Below, in pieces: positions 19,537-29,460 of a stretch of 64,000 bases of DNA. The DNA comes from Isoetes taiwanensis (lineage: Eukaryota; Streptophyta; Lycopodiopsida; Isoetales; Isoetaceae). Numbering within the stretch: position 1 is the first letter of the stretch; every line of letters starts with the position of its first letter. The translations under genes were made by a program, and so were the position numbers. The stretch covers positions 12,748,913 to 12,812,912 of the forward strand of contig JAJEKV010000024.1 of the NCBI GenBank assembly GCA_021234155.1. The letters run 5' to 3'. The notes under the pieces were generated by a model. That model had not been told where the DNA came from and made no database searches. It saw nothing but the letters and a program-made list of their open reading frames with translations.

Positions 19537-20358
19537 TTGGATGAGCTGCTCCACCAACTGTGGCAGACCGACATGGACGACTTCATCGTCCGAGTCTCGA
19601 ACTTCCCTACAAAAGTCGTGGAAGCCGACACCTACACAAAAGCGGTTTACTTCCGACATCCAAGCCTACGACAATATCGCAGATCATGGAGGCGCACGGC
19701 CGCAAAATAGACTACCGACGGAGGAAGAGTTCCTTGCCTTACGAGAACGCGGATGGGGATCGAGAGGCAAGACCACTAGCATCCCGGATGCCGAAGTCCT
19801 CAACACCACCTCCAAAGAAGAGGAGCAGAATCGACCCTCAGCGAAGTCGACTCAACAATCGAAGACTACCGGAGCTCACCAAATCGAGGTCGGCGATTAT
19901 GCAGGCGGCATAGAGCAGAGGCCAAACAAGTGGGGAATCATCCGCGATGCACAACGACAGGTCGCTCAGGTACTACTTGCCGCTGCTGCTGGATGGGAGA
20001 ATAGCGGTGATACACCGCAAGTTCAGTCCCAGAGGGGAGGAAGGAGTGTTCATGCTGATTGCACTCTCAGGCTTCGGCAGGCATGCTCGAATAGCAGCAA
20101 ATGTCGACTATGCTGTCCTGGTGAAGAGAGCAATGGCACTCGACCTCTTCGACTTCGCCATACCCCATCGACGTCAGGCGAGATTGGCGCCGCGACCCCC
20201 CTTACATCCGACCGCTAGGGGTGGAAGAGTCTGGCGAAACCTTGCGAGGCGGCGCCGTCGGCAAAAGCGTCATCAGGAACTTGGGACATTCGGTAGGAAC
20301 GGCCCAAGTTAAGAAGTTCCTTGAGGACAACCCGTCCTACCGGCGATTTCAAGACTAG
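19537..20358 (+). pseudogene. Downstream extension of the second cargo gene, frame-broken
   Basis: Protein-like stretches in shifting frames. LDELLHQLWQTDMDDF follows directly after the TGA and is conserved in copy A. A 366-nt frame at 19,947-20,312 contains RYYLPLLLDGRIAVIHRKF and RHARIAANVDYAVLVKRAM. A last frame ends KKFLEDNPSYRRFQD at 20,356-20,358. Either a longer original protein or a third cargo gene, now broken by indels. The HAR...DYAVLVKR...LFDF stretch is faintly like the H4 C-terminus, but only with gaps; I do not call it H4. Confidence 0.4.
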
Positions 20359-20527
20359 TTAGACTCTTGATCGCGGAAACTTTTGTACTGAAATATTATA
20401 TAATATAAATATAATTTCTTTTGCATTTTAAATGTTTTGTTGATATATTTTGTTCCACAACTATGCCAACAAACCATAAACAATGCAAGAGAACAAGGAA
20501 AACTAACCATATAGCCATGAATTACTT

Positions 20528-21960
20528 GTGTATGCAGTTAGAGGCCTAGGCTCAGGGGAACGACAACGCCAAGACCTTAGGGAAGAACAGACCCCGCCCA
20601 GACCACCCCCGGCAAGGAACCTATTTGAAGAAATGGAACCCATGACCCCAGAGGAGGAGATATCCCAGATGAGGACGGACCTTGAGCAGATAAAGGCTCT
20701 GTTAGCCGCACAAGCAGGAGCGGGTTCGGTGGGCAACGCTCAGTTGCCGCAAGCATCAGCTCGGAGAGCAGGAAGGGACAAGAAGAGGAGCAAGAGAAGG
20801 AGATCCTCCAGCCCGGAATCTTCCGACTCAAGCTCAGATTCGGACTCTGACTCCGAGGAAGACGAAGAGCAGCCCCAGGACCGAACAGATGCAAGGCAGA
20901 GGAACACTGCAGACGCAAGGCAGAGGGACGCCATAGAGGCACGACAAAGGGACACCAGGGCCTCTGACTACCAGAAGAAGGTAGATTCTGCACTGGGCAA
21001 TGTATGGAAGGCCCGAATCGAACAGCTTCTGGGAGAACAGTCGATTAGAAGCAGAGGCATGGCTGGACGAAATGAGTGAGTACGGCAATGCCTATGGCAT
21101 GAAGGATAAAGACAAAGGAAGAGTGGCAACAGCCAATTTGAAAGGGGCCGCACGGATTTGGTGGAAGGGTTATGCAAAGGCACATGGCTTAAGCAGGGAC
21201 GCTTGTAAGTTCAGGAAGTTTGCTAAAGCCTTCAAGCGCCATTACGTCCCAAGGAACATAAGTCCAAGATGATGCAAATAGCTTCTAAAGCTGTTGCGAA
21301 GGCAACAAATGGCCCGTAAGTATACAGAGGAATTCATGAGGTCGAGGTCAGAGCAAAGCCAAAATTGGGTGAGAAGCATGCAAGAGAAAGCTACATTGAG
21401 GGGTCAATGAGGAGATCCGCAAGCTTGTGAGGGCAATAAACCCTAAGACAAGATGACGGGCGAGTCCAAGGCAATAAGCTTGCAAGGAACGGGACCTCGA
21501 ATAGCGGGCGTAAGGGCGGTATTTCCGGGATAAAGGCAAGGCGACGAGAAGCTATAGCCCTAGGGCAGCCAAATCCAGGTCCAAATAGAGCCCCATATGA
21601 TGGCAAACCGGGGAAACAAAGGAGGAGAAGAAGCGAGTGTGTCCTTCAAGGACAAGCGGGGGGGTCAAACTACTCCAAAGCAAAGGCGATCCCCTTTGCG
21701 AGCTATGCCCAAGGAAAAGAGACAGAGTGCATAGAAAAGCAGCTTTGCTTCCGTGTGCTTCCAGCCAGACCATAGGTACGCCATGAGTCAAAGACTAGCG
21801 AGTTGGGAGATTGGGACATCCCCGTCGACGGCGGCGGGCGAGGAAGGCCGCGACTACATTCGTGGTGAGTGTCACATCTTTGCCGCAATAGATACGTAAC
21901 AAGCAGAGCCAAGATAAAAGTAATTTCCACAAAAGAGGGAAGGCCAAGGCCAAGTCCTTC
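20528..21960 (+). pseudogene. Chromovirus gag
   Basis: The open frame 20,528-21,079 has a Pro-rich start, EEISQMRTDLEQIKALLA, a Ser/Asp-rich stretch and tandem DARQRN/DARQRD-like repeats. After a frameshift near 21,000-21,040 the capsid-type gag core appears: AEAWLDEMSEYGN, ANLKGAARIWWKGY, FRKFAKAFKRHYVP. From 21,273 to 21,960 dense indels obscure the frame; a cysteine-containing remnant near 21,745 may be the zinc knuckle. Confidence 0.75.
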
Positions 21961-21966
21961 ATAGTC

Positions 21967-23211
21967 TTGATAGACTCGGGAAGTAGCCATAACTTTGCAT
22001 CCCCCAGAATGGTTCAAATGTTGAAGTTGAAACCACTAAAGTCAAAGCCAAGGCCCGTTGTCTTAGCAAGTGGTGCAGTAAGACAGACGGCAGGCAAGAG
22101 AATTAACTTCGACATCGACTTGCCAGGGATTAAGATCCAGATGGGGGTAGAAGTAATGGGCATTGGCAAGTACGACTTGATCATAGGAATGGAGTATCTT
22201 GGACCAGCAGGAGCCATCATCGATTGTGGAAAGCGGAAGGTGACCTTCCCAACACCCGACGGCAAGATCATCGAGATCACAGGTAAAGAAGTTGTTCCCA
22301 TCATGCAGTGCATGTCTTCTAAGTGGCTGTTCAAGTGCATCAAGGGCGAGCAGGTGGCATACATCTTCAAGCTTGAAATTGATGAGCCAGAATTAGAGGA
22401 AAGCAAAGAAGACAGGGTGCTCAGCAAGTTGCCAAAGCAAATAGCTCAGCTGATCACGGAATTCCATGATCTCTTTCCAGATGAGATCAAGCAGCTTCCT
22501 CCTTATAGGGGAGTCGAGTGTGAGATAGCACTCGAACCGGGAGCAAAGCCGACAAGTAAGGCTCCATACAGAATGACGACGCAGGAGTTGACGGAGCTGA
22601 AGAAGCAATTGCAGGAGTTGCTCGACCTAGGCTTCATTAGACCTAGTGTCTCGCCATTTGGAGCGCCCATTCTCTTTGTAAAGAAGAAGGATGGCAGTTT
22701 AAGGATGTGCATAGACTACAGGCAGTTGAACAAGCACACCATTAAGAACAAGTATGCGCTCCCCAGATCAGACGACTTGATGGATCAACTCCAAGGTGCA
22801 AAGGTCTTCTCCAAAATCGACTTAAGGTCAGGTTATCATCAGATCAGGATAAAGGAAGAAGATATCCATAAGACCGCATTCAGAACGCGGTATGGGCATT
22901 ATGAGTTCACGGTGATGCCTTTTGGCTTATCGAATGCCCCCGCGACGTTCATGAGGCTCATGAACGACATCTTCAGGGAGTTTTTAGACACCTTTGTGAT
23001 TGTATTCTTTGATGACATTTTGGTGTATAGCAGATCCCTTGAAGAGCACGTACAACACTTAAGGAGAGTGCTAGAGAAGTTGAAGAGGCACCAGTTGTAC
23101 GCCAAGTTGTCGAAGTGTCACTTCGCAACAGAGAAGGTGGAATACCTGGGTCATGTGATCTCAGCAGAAGGAATCTCGACGGATCCTGCCAAGATTGAAG
23201 CCGTCATTTAG
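21967..23211 (+). CDS. Chromovirus protease and reverse transcriptase
   Basis: 414-aa open frame. [13 protein letters not shown] begins just before the first Met and carries the retropepsin Asp. The Ty3-type RT follows with [45 protein letters not shown] and [13 protein letters not shown]. The active site is [10 protein letters not shown], where Phe replaces the usual Tyr of YVDD/YIDD, a variant common in Ty3 elements. It ends at a TAG (23,209-23,211) directly before the conserved RT end (WPAPKNVHEVRSFLGLAGYY), so the polyprotein is interrupted. Confidence 0.9.
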   Translation: MIDSGSSHNFASPRMVQMLKLKPLKSKPRPVVLASGAVRQTAGKRINFDIDLPGIKIQMGVEVMGIGKYDLIIGMEYLGPAGAIIDCGKRKVTFPTPDGKIIEITGKEVVPIMQCMSSKWLFKCIKGEQVAYIFKLEIDEPELEESKEDRVLSKLPKQIAQLITEFHDLFPDEIKQLPPYRGVECEIALEPGAKPTSKAPYRMTTQELTELKKQLQELLDLGFIRPSVSPFGAPILFVKKKDGSLRMCIDYRQLNKHTIKNKYALPRSDDLMDQLQGAKVFSKIDLRSGYHQIRIKEEDIHKTAFRTRYGHYEFTVMPFGLSNAPATFMRLMNDIFREFLDTFVIVFFDDILVYSRSLEEHVQHLRRVLEKLKRHQLYAKLSKCHFATEKVEYLGHVISAEGISTDPAKIEAVI

Positions 23212-24675
23212 TGGCCGGCGCCGAAGAATGTGCATGAAGTCAGAAGTTTTCTCGGCCTAGCAGGGTACTACAGAAGTTCGTGAAGAACTTTGCTAAGATA
23301 GCGCCCCTGCTAACGACTTTGACGAGGGCGAGAAAGTGAAAGATTGGGCGAGCATTGGCACAAGAAAGCCCAAGCTGTGGTTTGAATTGTTGAAGGAAGC
23401 TTTAACAACCGCCCCGCCTTTAACCTCGCCGACCGGAGAAAGACAAGCTTGTAGCGGCAGACGCGAGTAAGATAGCTACAAAGTGCAAAGGTGCTCATGC
23501 AAGAAGAGCGTAGTAGCGTATGACTCCGTGAAGATGAACGACGGCGAAACGCTGCCACCCAACGCACGATCGAATTGCTTGCGGTTGTCGTCGGGGCATT
23601 AAGAATTTGGAGGCACTATCTTTTGGGAAGGAAGTTCCAGTTGGATACAGACCATCAGAGCCTCCAGTATGTATTCACGCAACCACACCTCAACCTGAGG
23701 CAGAGAAGGTGGATGGAGTTCCTTGAAGAGTACGACTTTGATATAGTCTACAAGCCAGGGAAGCTCAACGTGGTAGCAGACGCGCTTTCAAGGCATCCCC
23801 TGACAACTAGAGTGCATTGCAATGCAATTTCGACGCTCTCCAGCGACTTTGGTAAGAAGATTGAAGAGTCCTTGCCAACGGATGTGGATTTCAAGGAAGT
23901 ATGGGCAAGCCTCTCTAGGGAGGCTAGAACGGATAAGGAGCGGGAAGCCTTTAAACATTATAAGAAGGAAGGCAACCTGTTATACCATAAGAACAAGTTG
24001 TGCGTACCCGAATCATCAGGCGTAAGGAAATTGATCCTCCACGACACGCACAACAGCCCAATAGCTGGCCATGCGGGATTCATGAAAACATATTTCAAAG
24101 TACGCAGCAGCTATTATTGGCCAGGAATGAAGAAGCAGGTAGCTCGCTACATCAAGGAATGCCAGCTATGTCAGCAGACAAAGGCGGAACAACTCCGAAT
24201 TCCAGGGGCATTAGAGCCATTAGCGGTGCCAAACGCTAAGTGGGAGGTGATTAGCATGGATTTCATCACAGGACTCCCAAGGACCGTAAGAGGGAAAGAC
24301 GCTTTGATGGTAGTAGTCGACAAGTTGTCGAAAATGGCACATTTTGTGCCTTGCAGGACCACAGATACGGCTATGGATACAGCGAAGCTCTTCACCAAAG
24401 AGATCTTCAGGCTTCATGGCATGCCAAGGGAGATTATCTCCGACAGGGATCCGAAGTTCATGAGCGCCTTTTGGCAAGACCTCTTTGCGACCATTCAGAT
24501 GAAGCTATCCATGAGCACGGCATATCATCCTCAGACGGATGGCCAAACGGAGCGGACCAACAGGATTTTGGAGGACATGCTACGGAACTATGTCTGGAAT
24601 AAGCAAGGTATGTGGGAAGAATTTATTCACTTGGTGGAGTTTGCCTATAATAGCACCAAGCAGGAATCATCCTAA
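23212..24675 (+). pseudogene. Chromovirus RNase H and integrase
   Basis: 23,212-23,574 is the RT-RNase H joint, recognisable in pieces but full of small indels. From 23,575 the frame is clean: LGRKFQLDTDHQSLQY and VADALSRHP (RNase H end). The integrase zinc segment has HDTHNSPIAGHAG and ECQLCQQTK. The catalytic core has MDFITGLP (Asp), ISDRDPKFMS (Asp) and TDGQTERTNRILED (Glu). A TAA at 24,673-24,675 replaces the residue before MSPFMINYG, a spot that is normally read through. Confidence 0.88.
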
Positions 24676-25350
24676 ATGTCGCCGTTTATGATCAATTACG
24701 GCTATCAGTGCCTAACTCCAGACACTTGGCACAACCCCGTGTCAAAAGTGGAAGTTTCGCAGCAGATGTTGGCCGATATGCAGCAGCTTGTGGAAGAGGT
24801 TCGAGGGTATCTGCTAGCAGCAAGAAGTCGACAAAAGAGCATCGCCGACAAGCATCGAACAGTCAGAGAGTTCAAAGTTGGAGACGATGTTTGGCTCAAG
24901 ATCAAAGTGAAGCAGGCGAAGCTCAGGATCGGAAATTGTAAGAAGCTTGCTCCAAGGTGGGCTGGACCTTTCAGAATAGTCGAGAGAGTAGGTAATCAAG
25001 CCTACAAACTAGACTTGCCAGCACACCTAAAGATTCATAAGGTCTTCCACGTGAGTTTGTTGAAGAAGCATACTCCAAATCCAGACGAAGTCTTGGACAC
25101 TCCAACGTTGTTGGAAATGACGGAGGAGGAGTTGGAGATAGTCCCAGAATTGATTCTTGATAAAGCTTTCAAGAAAACAAGGAGGTCGGAATTCCTCCAA
25201 TACTTGGTCAAGTGGAAACACTTGCCGCTGGAAGACGCGACATGGGTACTCAAGAAAGATCTAGTAAAAGCAAAGACCCACGCTTTATGGAGCAATGGGA
25301 CGGCAAGGTCATCTCCGAAGAAATCGGCTCAGGCATGTCGATTTGTGTAG
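24676..25350 (+). CDS. Chromovirus integrase C-terminus with chromodomain
   Basis: Continues integrase after a single stop: VGDDVWLKIKVKQ, KLAPRWAGPFRIVERVG and AYKLDLPAHLKIHKVFHVSLLK are typical of the Ty3 integrase GPY/F region. A chromodomain follows (about 25,132-25,290): PELILDKAFKKTRRSEFLQY, LVKWKHLP, DATWVLKKDLV. The conserved Trp of the VKW motif is present, but the first and third aromatic-cage residues are not obvious, as in group II chromodomains of plant chromoviruses. In the family this domain binds chromatin and guides integration. Confidence 0.88.
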   Translation: MSPFMINYGYQCLTPDTWHNPVSKVEVSQQMLADMQQLVEEVRGYLLAARSRQKSIADKHRTVREFKVGDDVWLKIKVKQAKLRIGNCKKLAPRWAGPFRIVERVGNQAYKLDLPAHLKIHKVFHVSLLKKHTPNPDEVLDTPTLLEMTEEELEIVPELILDKAFKKTRRSEFLQYLVKWKHLPLEDATWVLKKDLVKAKTHALWSNGTARSSPKKSAQACRFV

Positions 25351-26217
25351 ATTAATTCTATGTATAGTTAAGATTAATCTACGCATGCAACCTATGCTTG
25401 GTATGGGTCGCATGCGTTGTTACCGATGATGGGACCACTACGGTGATCTCTAGGGCGGTGTAATGTCAATGTAGGCATGACCGCGTTTTAAACTTTTGGC
25501 GAAAGTGGAAGGTAGATTAGAAAGTCTACTTCTGTCCTATGGAAGTAGACGACCTCGAGAGAAAGGAGGTCATTAAGAAATGCATTGATAGGAAAGGCAC
25601 CTTTAGCCCCATATATGCTTTGATAGGAGGAATCTATCATTCACGCCCCCCCACGCGGGAAGGATATCCTCCACGCTGGGCAACTAGAGGTGTAGGCATG
25701 AGCGGCATATAGGCATATAGGCGCTATCTCCTCGGCCATTATGGAAGATTCATCCTCTTCCTACGCCGGGAGATTAGCCATGCATCCACGTAGATAGGTG
25801 GGGTGGTCACCATATAACCAAAATTTTATTAATAATTAAAATGGTACTAACGTAGTGTCGACCTGCAGGCCAATAGAGTGCTCCGGAGGGCAAGGAGGTC
25901 GAGCTACGAAGACTTGCAACACAAATTTTGTTGGAATGTGTTGCAAGGAATGAAGAGTACCTCGGACGTTAATTTTAATTTTGATAAACTTAATTGTCTT
26001 GATAAGTGAAGTATTGAGTAACCTGTTTTAATGATGTTGTGAACCGATAAGTTATTCCATAATATAACGGCGTAATAATGTTTAAAAATATTACCTTAAG
26101 GTAATCTTGATAAATGTGTAAGTATTATAGTAGCTTATCGTATGTATCAGGTTGATTGCAGGTTAGGATGATCCCAAGGTGGGGAGACCCACGATCTTTG
26201 CTTACAAAGATCATTTC
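25351..26217 (+). other. Non-coding 3' region of the chromovirus
   Basis: No ORF of note. Contains short GCATATAGGC-type direct repeats near 25,700 and an AT-rich part from 25,820. A purine tract CAAGGTGGGGAGA occurs twice, at 26,174-26,188 and at the true PPT. Confidence 0.55.
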
Positions 26218-26230
26218 AAGGTGGGGAGAA
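26218..26230 (+). other. Chromovirus polypurine tract
   Basis: AAGGTGGGGAGAA immediately before the 3' LTR. Primes plus-strand synthesis in this class of element. Confidence 0.85.
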
Positions 26231-27878
26231 TGTGACGTTCCAAAGACAAAGATACGCTCCCGGACGATATCTTTATCTTGCCACGCAGCATACACGCCAC
26301 CCCGACCGACGCGGCAATGCCGGCGTGTAGCTAGGCTAGTAGCCCTAGGGGGCAACGTGCAAGGAGTGTGCATTTATTAATGTGCATATTAAACAATGTG
26401 CACATTCACTTAGGTGCACATTTTCCCATATGGCCACTTCATGCCAAGTGGGCCACACCCATAGGTGCAATTAATGTGCACATTCTCTAATGTACACATT
26501 AATGTGGGCACACATTTCCATGTGGGCACATTTTGCCACCTAGCCATTAAAGGCAAGTGGGCCCATTCCTAATTATCCCACATGCCTAAGGGGGATAATT
26601 GGAAACCCTAGCCAACCCCTTGTCTATTAAGGGAGAGAAACCCTAACTTGCCCAATTTTCGTTTCTAGGGTTTTAGAAGTCTGTTTTGGCCGCCTCAACA
26701 GCCAAAACCGCCTCCCAGACTCTGCCTGAGAGAATTGCACCATTAGTTTCCCTTGATTCGAGCATTTCAGCAGGATGGTCGAGCTCAGATCAGGAGGAGC
26801 CACTCAAGGATCAGGTATTTGGCCAATTAGATAGTCTAAAACCCTATTTCAGTCATAGAATCAGTAGGTTTAGCCTATTAAATTGCCCATAGCAGCCTTC
26901 TAGATCTCTAGGTACCAGCCTCTAACTAAAGAACCTAACTCTATGATGTAGATTAGATATAGTTCTTTAGTTCTTCTGTGATGTATAGGGATGATGTATC
27001 TCTATGAACTCCTTGTATTGGGAAGGGGGGTAGAGACCTAAAGCTTGGTAGTAGATGCTCCTAGAGTAGCCTCTCTAGCACACTATAGATTCGGCCTGTG
27101 CACAAGAACCACACCTGGTTGTGGGTGAAGGGGCCAGACTGGCTTAGAAGGAGGTTCGTGTTCTGACTCTTGAACGATCCCTATGGTGTGTTAGTGCTAC
27201 CGGGGGTCATTGTGACTGGGCCTAATGGCTTGCCACTGAGTGCGGGCAAGGCATGGGCTCAACATCCAATGGGTTCAAGTCGAATACGGGCAGTGGCCCT
27301 CTAGTCACCTTGAGTCAGCATGTAGATCTCTGGAGGGAGTGATCCCTACTTGCCCCATCGGAACTGGGGAGATGAAACCCAGGAATAGCCCTTTTGGCTA
27401 TGCATCCGGCGGGCTACAGTCAGGTCCCAACACTTTTCAGCCTACTCTGCAAAGTGTGCACAGGAGGGGCGGATGGAGTGGACAACCCTAGGCCATGTTC
27501 ATATGCCAGCCAAATCCATTGCCATGAATTCTGTCTGCAATGATCTCTGGAGACCCAAGCCGTCATTCATCCCCTTGAGTCTGAGCCTTGGGTAGAACTC
27601 CCCATATGTATTGTGCTCACCTTGCTTATGCAGATGTGATGGACCACCCTTCGAGGTGGATATGTGCTTATGTTATATACTGATATGTATGTTTACGCTT
27701 CCGCAGCTAGGTAGACCCTGAGGGAGACGGGGTAAAATGACCCCTTCACTCTTCCCACTGGAACCCGTCACGGTTGCAGTGTTATGTGGAGGGCCCTGTA
27801 TCGGCATGGAGCTGGTATGGGGGATGAACTCCTGTTTGTATACGGTGAGTGCACCGTATACGAGTAGGGGACGTCACA
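26231..27878 (+). repeat. 3' LTR of the histone chromovirus
   Basis: About 1,648 bp, TGTGACGTTCC to GGGGACGTCACA. Compared with the 5' LTR it shows an unusual cluster of CG versus CTG/CAG differences at 27,090-27,800. Confidence 0.9.
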
Positions 27879-27883
27879 CCAGT

Positions 27884-28265
27884 TGACGCAGTCTAGCCCA
27901 TAGCTTTTCCCGGGGGACCGTATCAAAAGCCTTCGCGAAGTCCACAAAGCAGCAATACAAGTCCTGCCGATGGTTTCGGCTGTCTTCAATCAGTGCCCGC
28001 AGTGTAAAGATATGGTCAATCGTTGAGTGGCGGGGTCTAAAGCCTGCTTGTGTGAGGGCTCGCACATCTGCTGCCTCTGCCCAGCGGATCAGCTGCTGCT
28101 CGAGAATGCCAGCCAACAGTGGCAAATACTGAACTGAATTGGCCGGACAGTGTGGGTTGCCCGCCTTGTGAATGGGGACAACCCTGCTTGTGGTCCATTG
28201 TCGGGGGAAACCTTTCTGCAATGCTCTGTTGAACAGAGCAGTGAGGAGCAATAACTTGGAGAAGC
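27884..28265 (-). mobile_element. LINE-b, RT N-terminal part
   Basis: Continuation of LINE-b beyond the chromovirus. Minus-strand translation shows TTSRVVPIHKAGNP, ALTQAGFRPRHSTIDHI and CCFVDFAKAFDTVPREKLW (RT motif A). The element is truncated at its 5' end near 28,265, where copia-2 resumes. Confidence 0.8.
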
Positions 28266-28549
28266 AAAAAACAAAATGCAGTGGTCCTATCATCTGCAGA
28301 AGTAGAATATGCAGCAAGTTCATTGTTATCCAAGGAAATTGTATGGTTAAGAAGGTTATTGGAAAAACTCGGGTTCAAGCAATGTCAGCCAACGTTGATT
28401 ATGACAGATAGTATAAGCTGCATGGCCATAGTGAAAAATTCAGTGCAACATGAGAGGACAAAACATATAGAGCTAAGTGTACATTTCATCAGGGATATGG
28501 TCAAGAAAAAGATTTATTCAAATGAGCTATATTAATACACGTTTACAAG
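28266..28549 (+). pseudogene. Copia-2 RNase H segment
   Basis: VLSSAEVEYAASSLLSKEIVW and MTDSISCMAIVKN carry RNase H catalytic residues. RTKHIELSVHFIRDMV matches copia-1. Cut by a MITE at 28,549. Confidence 0.8.
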
Positions 28550-29153
28550 CATGGAATAATTTAAGGGCTAAACTTAGCTATTTGGCGATTTTTTAGCACA
28601 TTTTCAAAAAAATTTGGCTAAAGTAAATGGAAAAAATGGGTAAAAAATTAATAATTTTAGCTTAACTTTTTTCGGGACTGCACCAACCTTGGAGCTCTTT
28701 AGCCAAACGCTAGAAAGTAAGAGAGTGAAATTTTATATTGTTTAGCTAAACCATAGAAACTTTTAGAATGAATTTCGGGCCAGTTTAGCTAACATCATTC
28801 TAGTTTATATGAAATATAAGATTAGTAGTTTAGTTTCTAGCAATATGAATTAATTTGAGTCCTAGACTTTGCTAGCTAGCATTATTTTAGAATGTTTTCA
28901 CAAAGAAAATGATCAAAATAAATAGAATATATTGAAAAAAAAGTATAGTAATTTGGCTTAATATTTTCTATTGGCCACACCATAGAAATTTTTGGGTTGA
29001 TGTTTGGGTTAGTTTAGCTAAACGTTAGAAAGTATGAGAGGAAAAATATGTAGAGTTTAGCTAAACCACAGAAAGTTTTGGGATTAATATCAAGCAAGTT
29101 TAGCTAAAGCCATTCTGGCTAATAAGAAATATGCGATTAGTAATTTATTCCCT
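28550..29153. mobile_element. Mutator-like MITE inserted in copia-2
   Basis: Non-coding 604 bp flanked by identical 9-bp duplications GTTTACAAG (28,541-28,549 and 29,154-29,162). A 9-bp TSD is characteristic of Mutator-like elements. Ends CATGGAATAATTTA and (complement) CAGGGAATAAATTA form short imperfect TIRs. The interior is AT-rich with repeated TTTAGCTAAA-like motifs. Confidence 0.75.
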
Positions 29154-29162
29154 GTTTACAAG

Positions 29163-29460
29163 TAGCAGATATATTCACCAAAGCCTTGGCTGAGGTTTCA
29201 GAGATAAACTCAGTGTTTTCCAAACTGTGGGCTGAAGGAAGAGTGTAGAATTTATTGTGTTGGAGTTCGTCACACAGTTTATAAGTTGAACAACAGTTTG
29301 CAAGTTGGAGTTACCCATATATATTATACACAAGTTGGAGTTATTCATCCTAGATATACAGAACCCGTGATGATATTGTAGACCTAAGGTTGAATGGTTA
29401 ATGGTATTTTTGTTTGAATATCTCCAATGGGTTAATGGTTTGACATGCTTAAACTTGGAA
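29163..29460 (+). repeat. Copia-2 end of RNase H, purine tract and start of 3' LTR
   Basis: VADIFTKALAEVSEI and a stop at 29,246-29,248 match the copia C-terminus. A TGTTGGAG LTR start follows near 29,259. The LTR is cut by LINE-c at about 29,461. Confidence 0.6.

Larger units (their letters stand above)
14525..27878 (+). mobile_element. Histone-cargo Ty3/gypsy chromovirus, copy B (full length)
   Basis: LTRs 14,525-16,170 and 26,231-27,878 start TG and end CA. The flanking 5-mers CCGGT (14,520-14,524) and CCAGT (27,879-27,883) form an imperfect TSD. Internal order on one strand: PBS, H3-like gene, second cargo gene, gag, protease-RT, RNase H, integrase, chromodomain, purine tract. The RT-RNaseH-INT order and the chromodomain define a Ty3/gypsy chromovirus. 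The 4-kb cargo region between PBS and gag is not part of any chromovirus layout I know. Internal stops and indels in gag-pol make this copy probably non-autonomous. Confidence 0.9.

Noticed and set aside
19947-20312. Histone H4 call for RHARIAANVDYAVLVKRAM
   Set aside because: Needs several gaps to fit the H4 C-terminus, and the alpha2 helix is too short. Kept only as a side note.
16829-20358. Giant-virus insertion (histone doublets occur in Marseilleviridae)
   Set aside because: No viral core genes seen. The flanking genes are chromovirus gag-pol and LTRs, and the H3 fold has plant-like residues.
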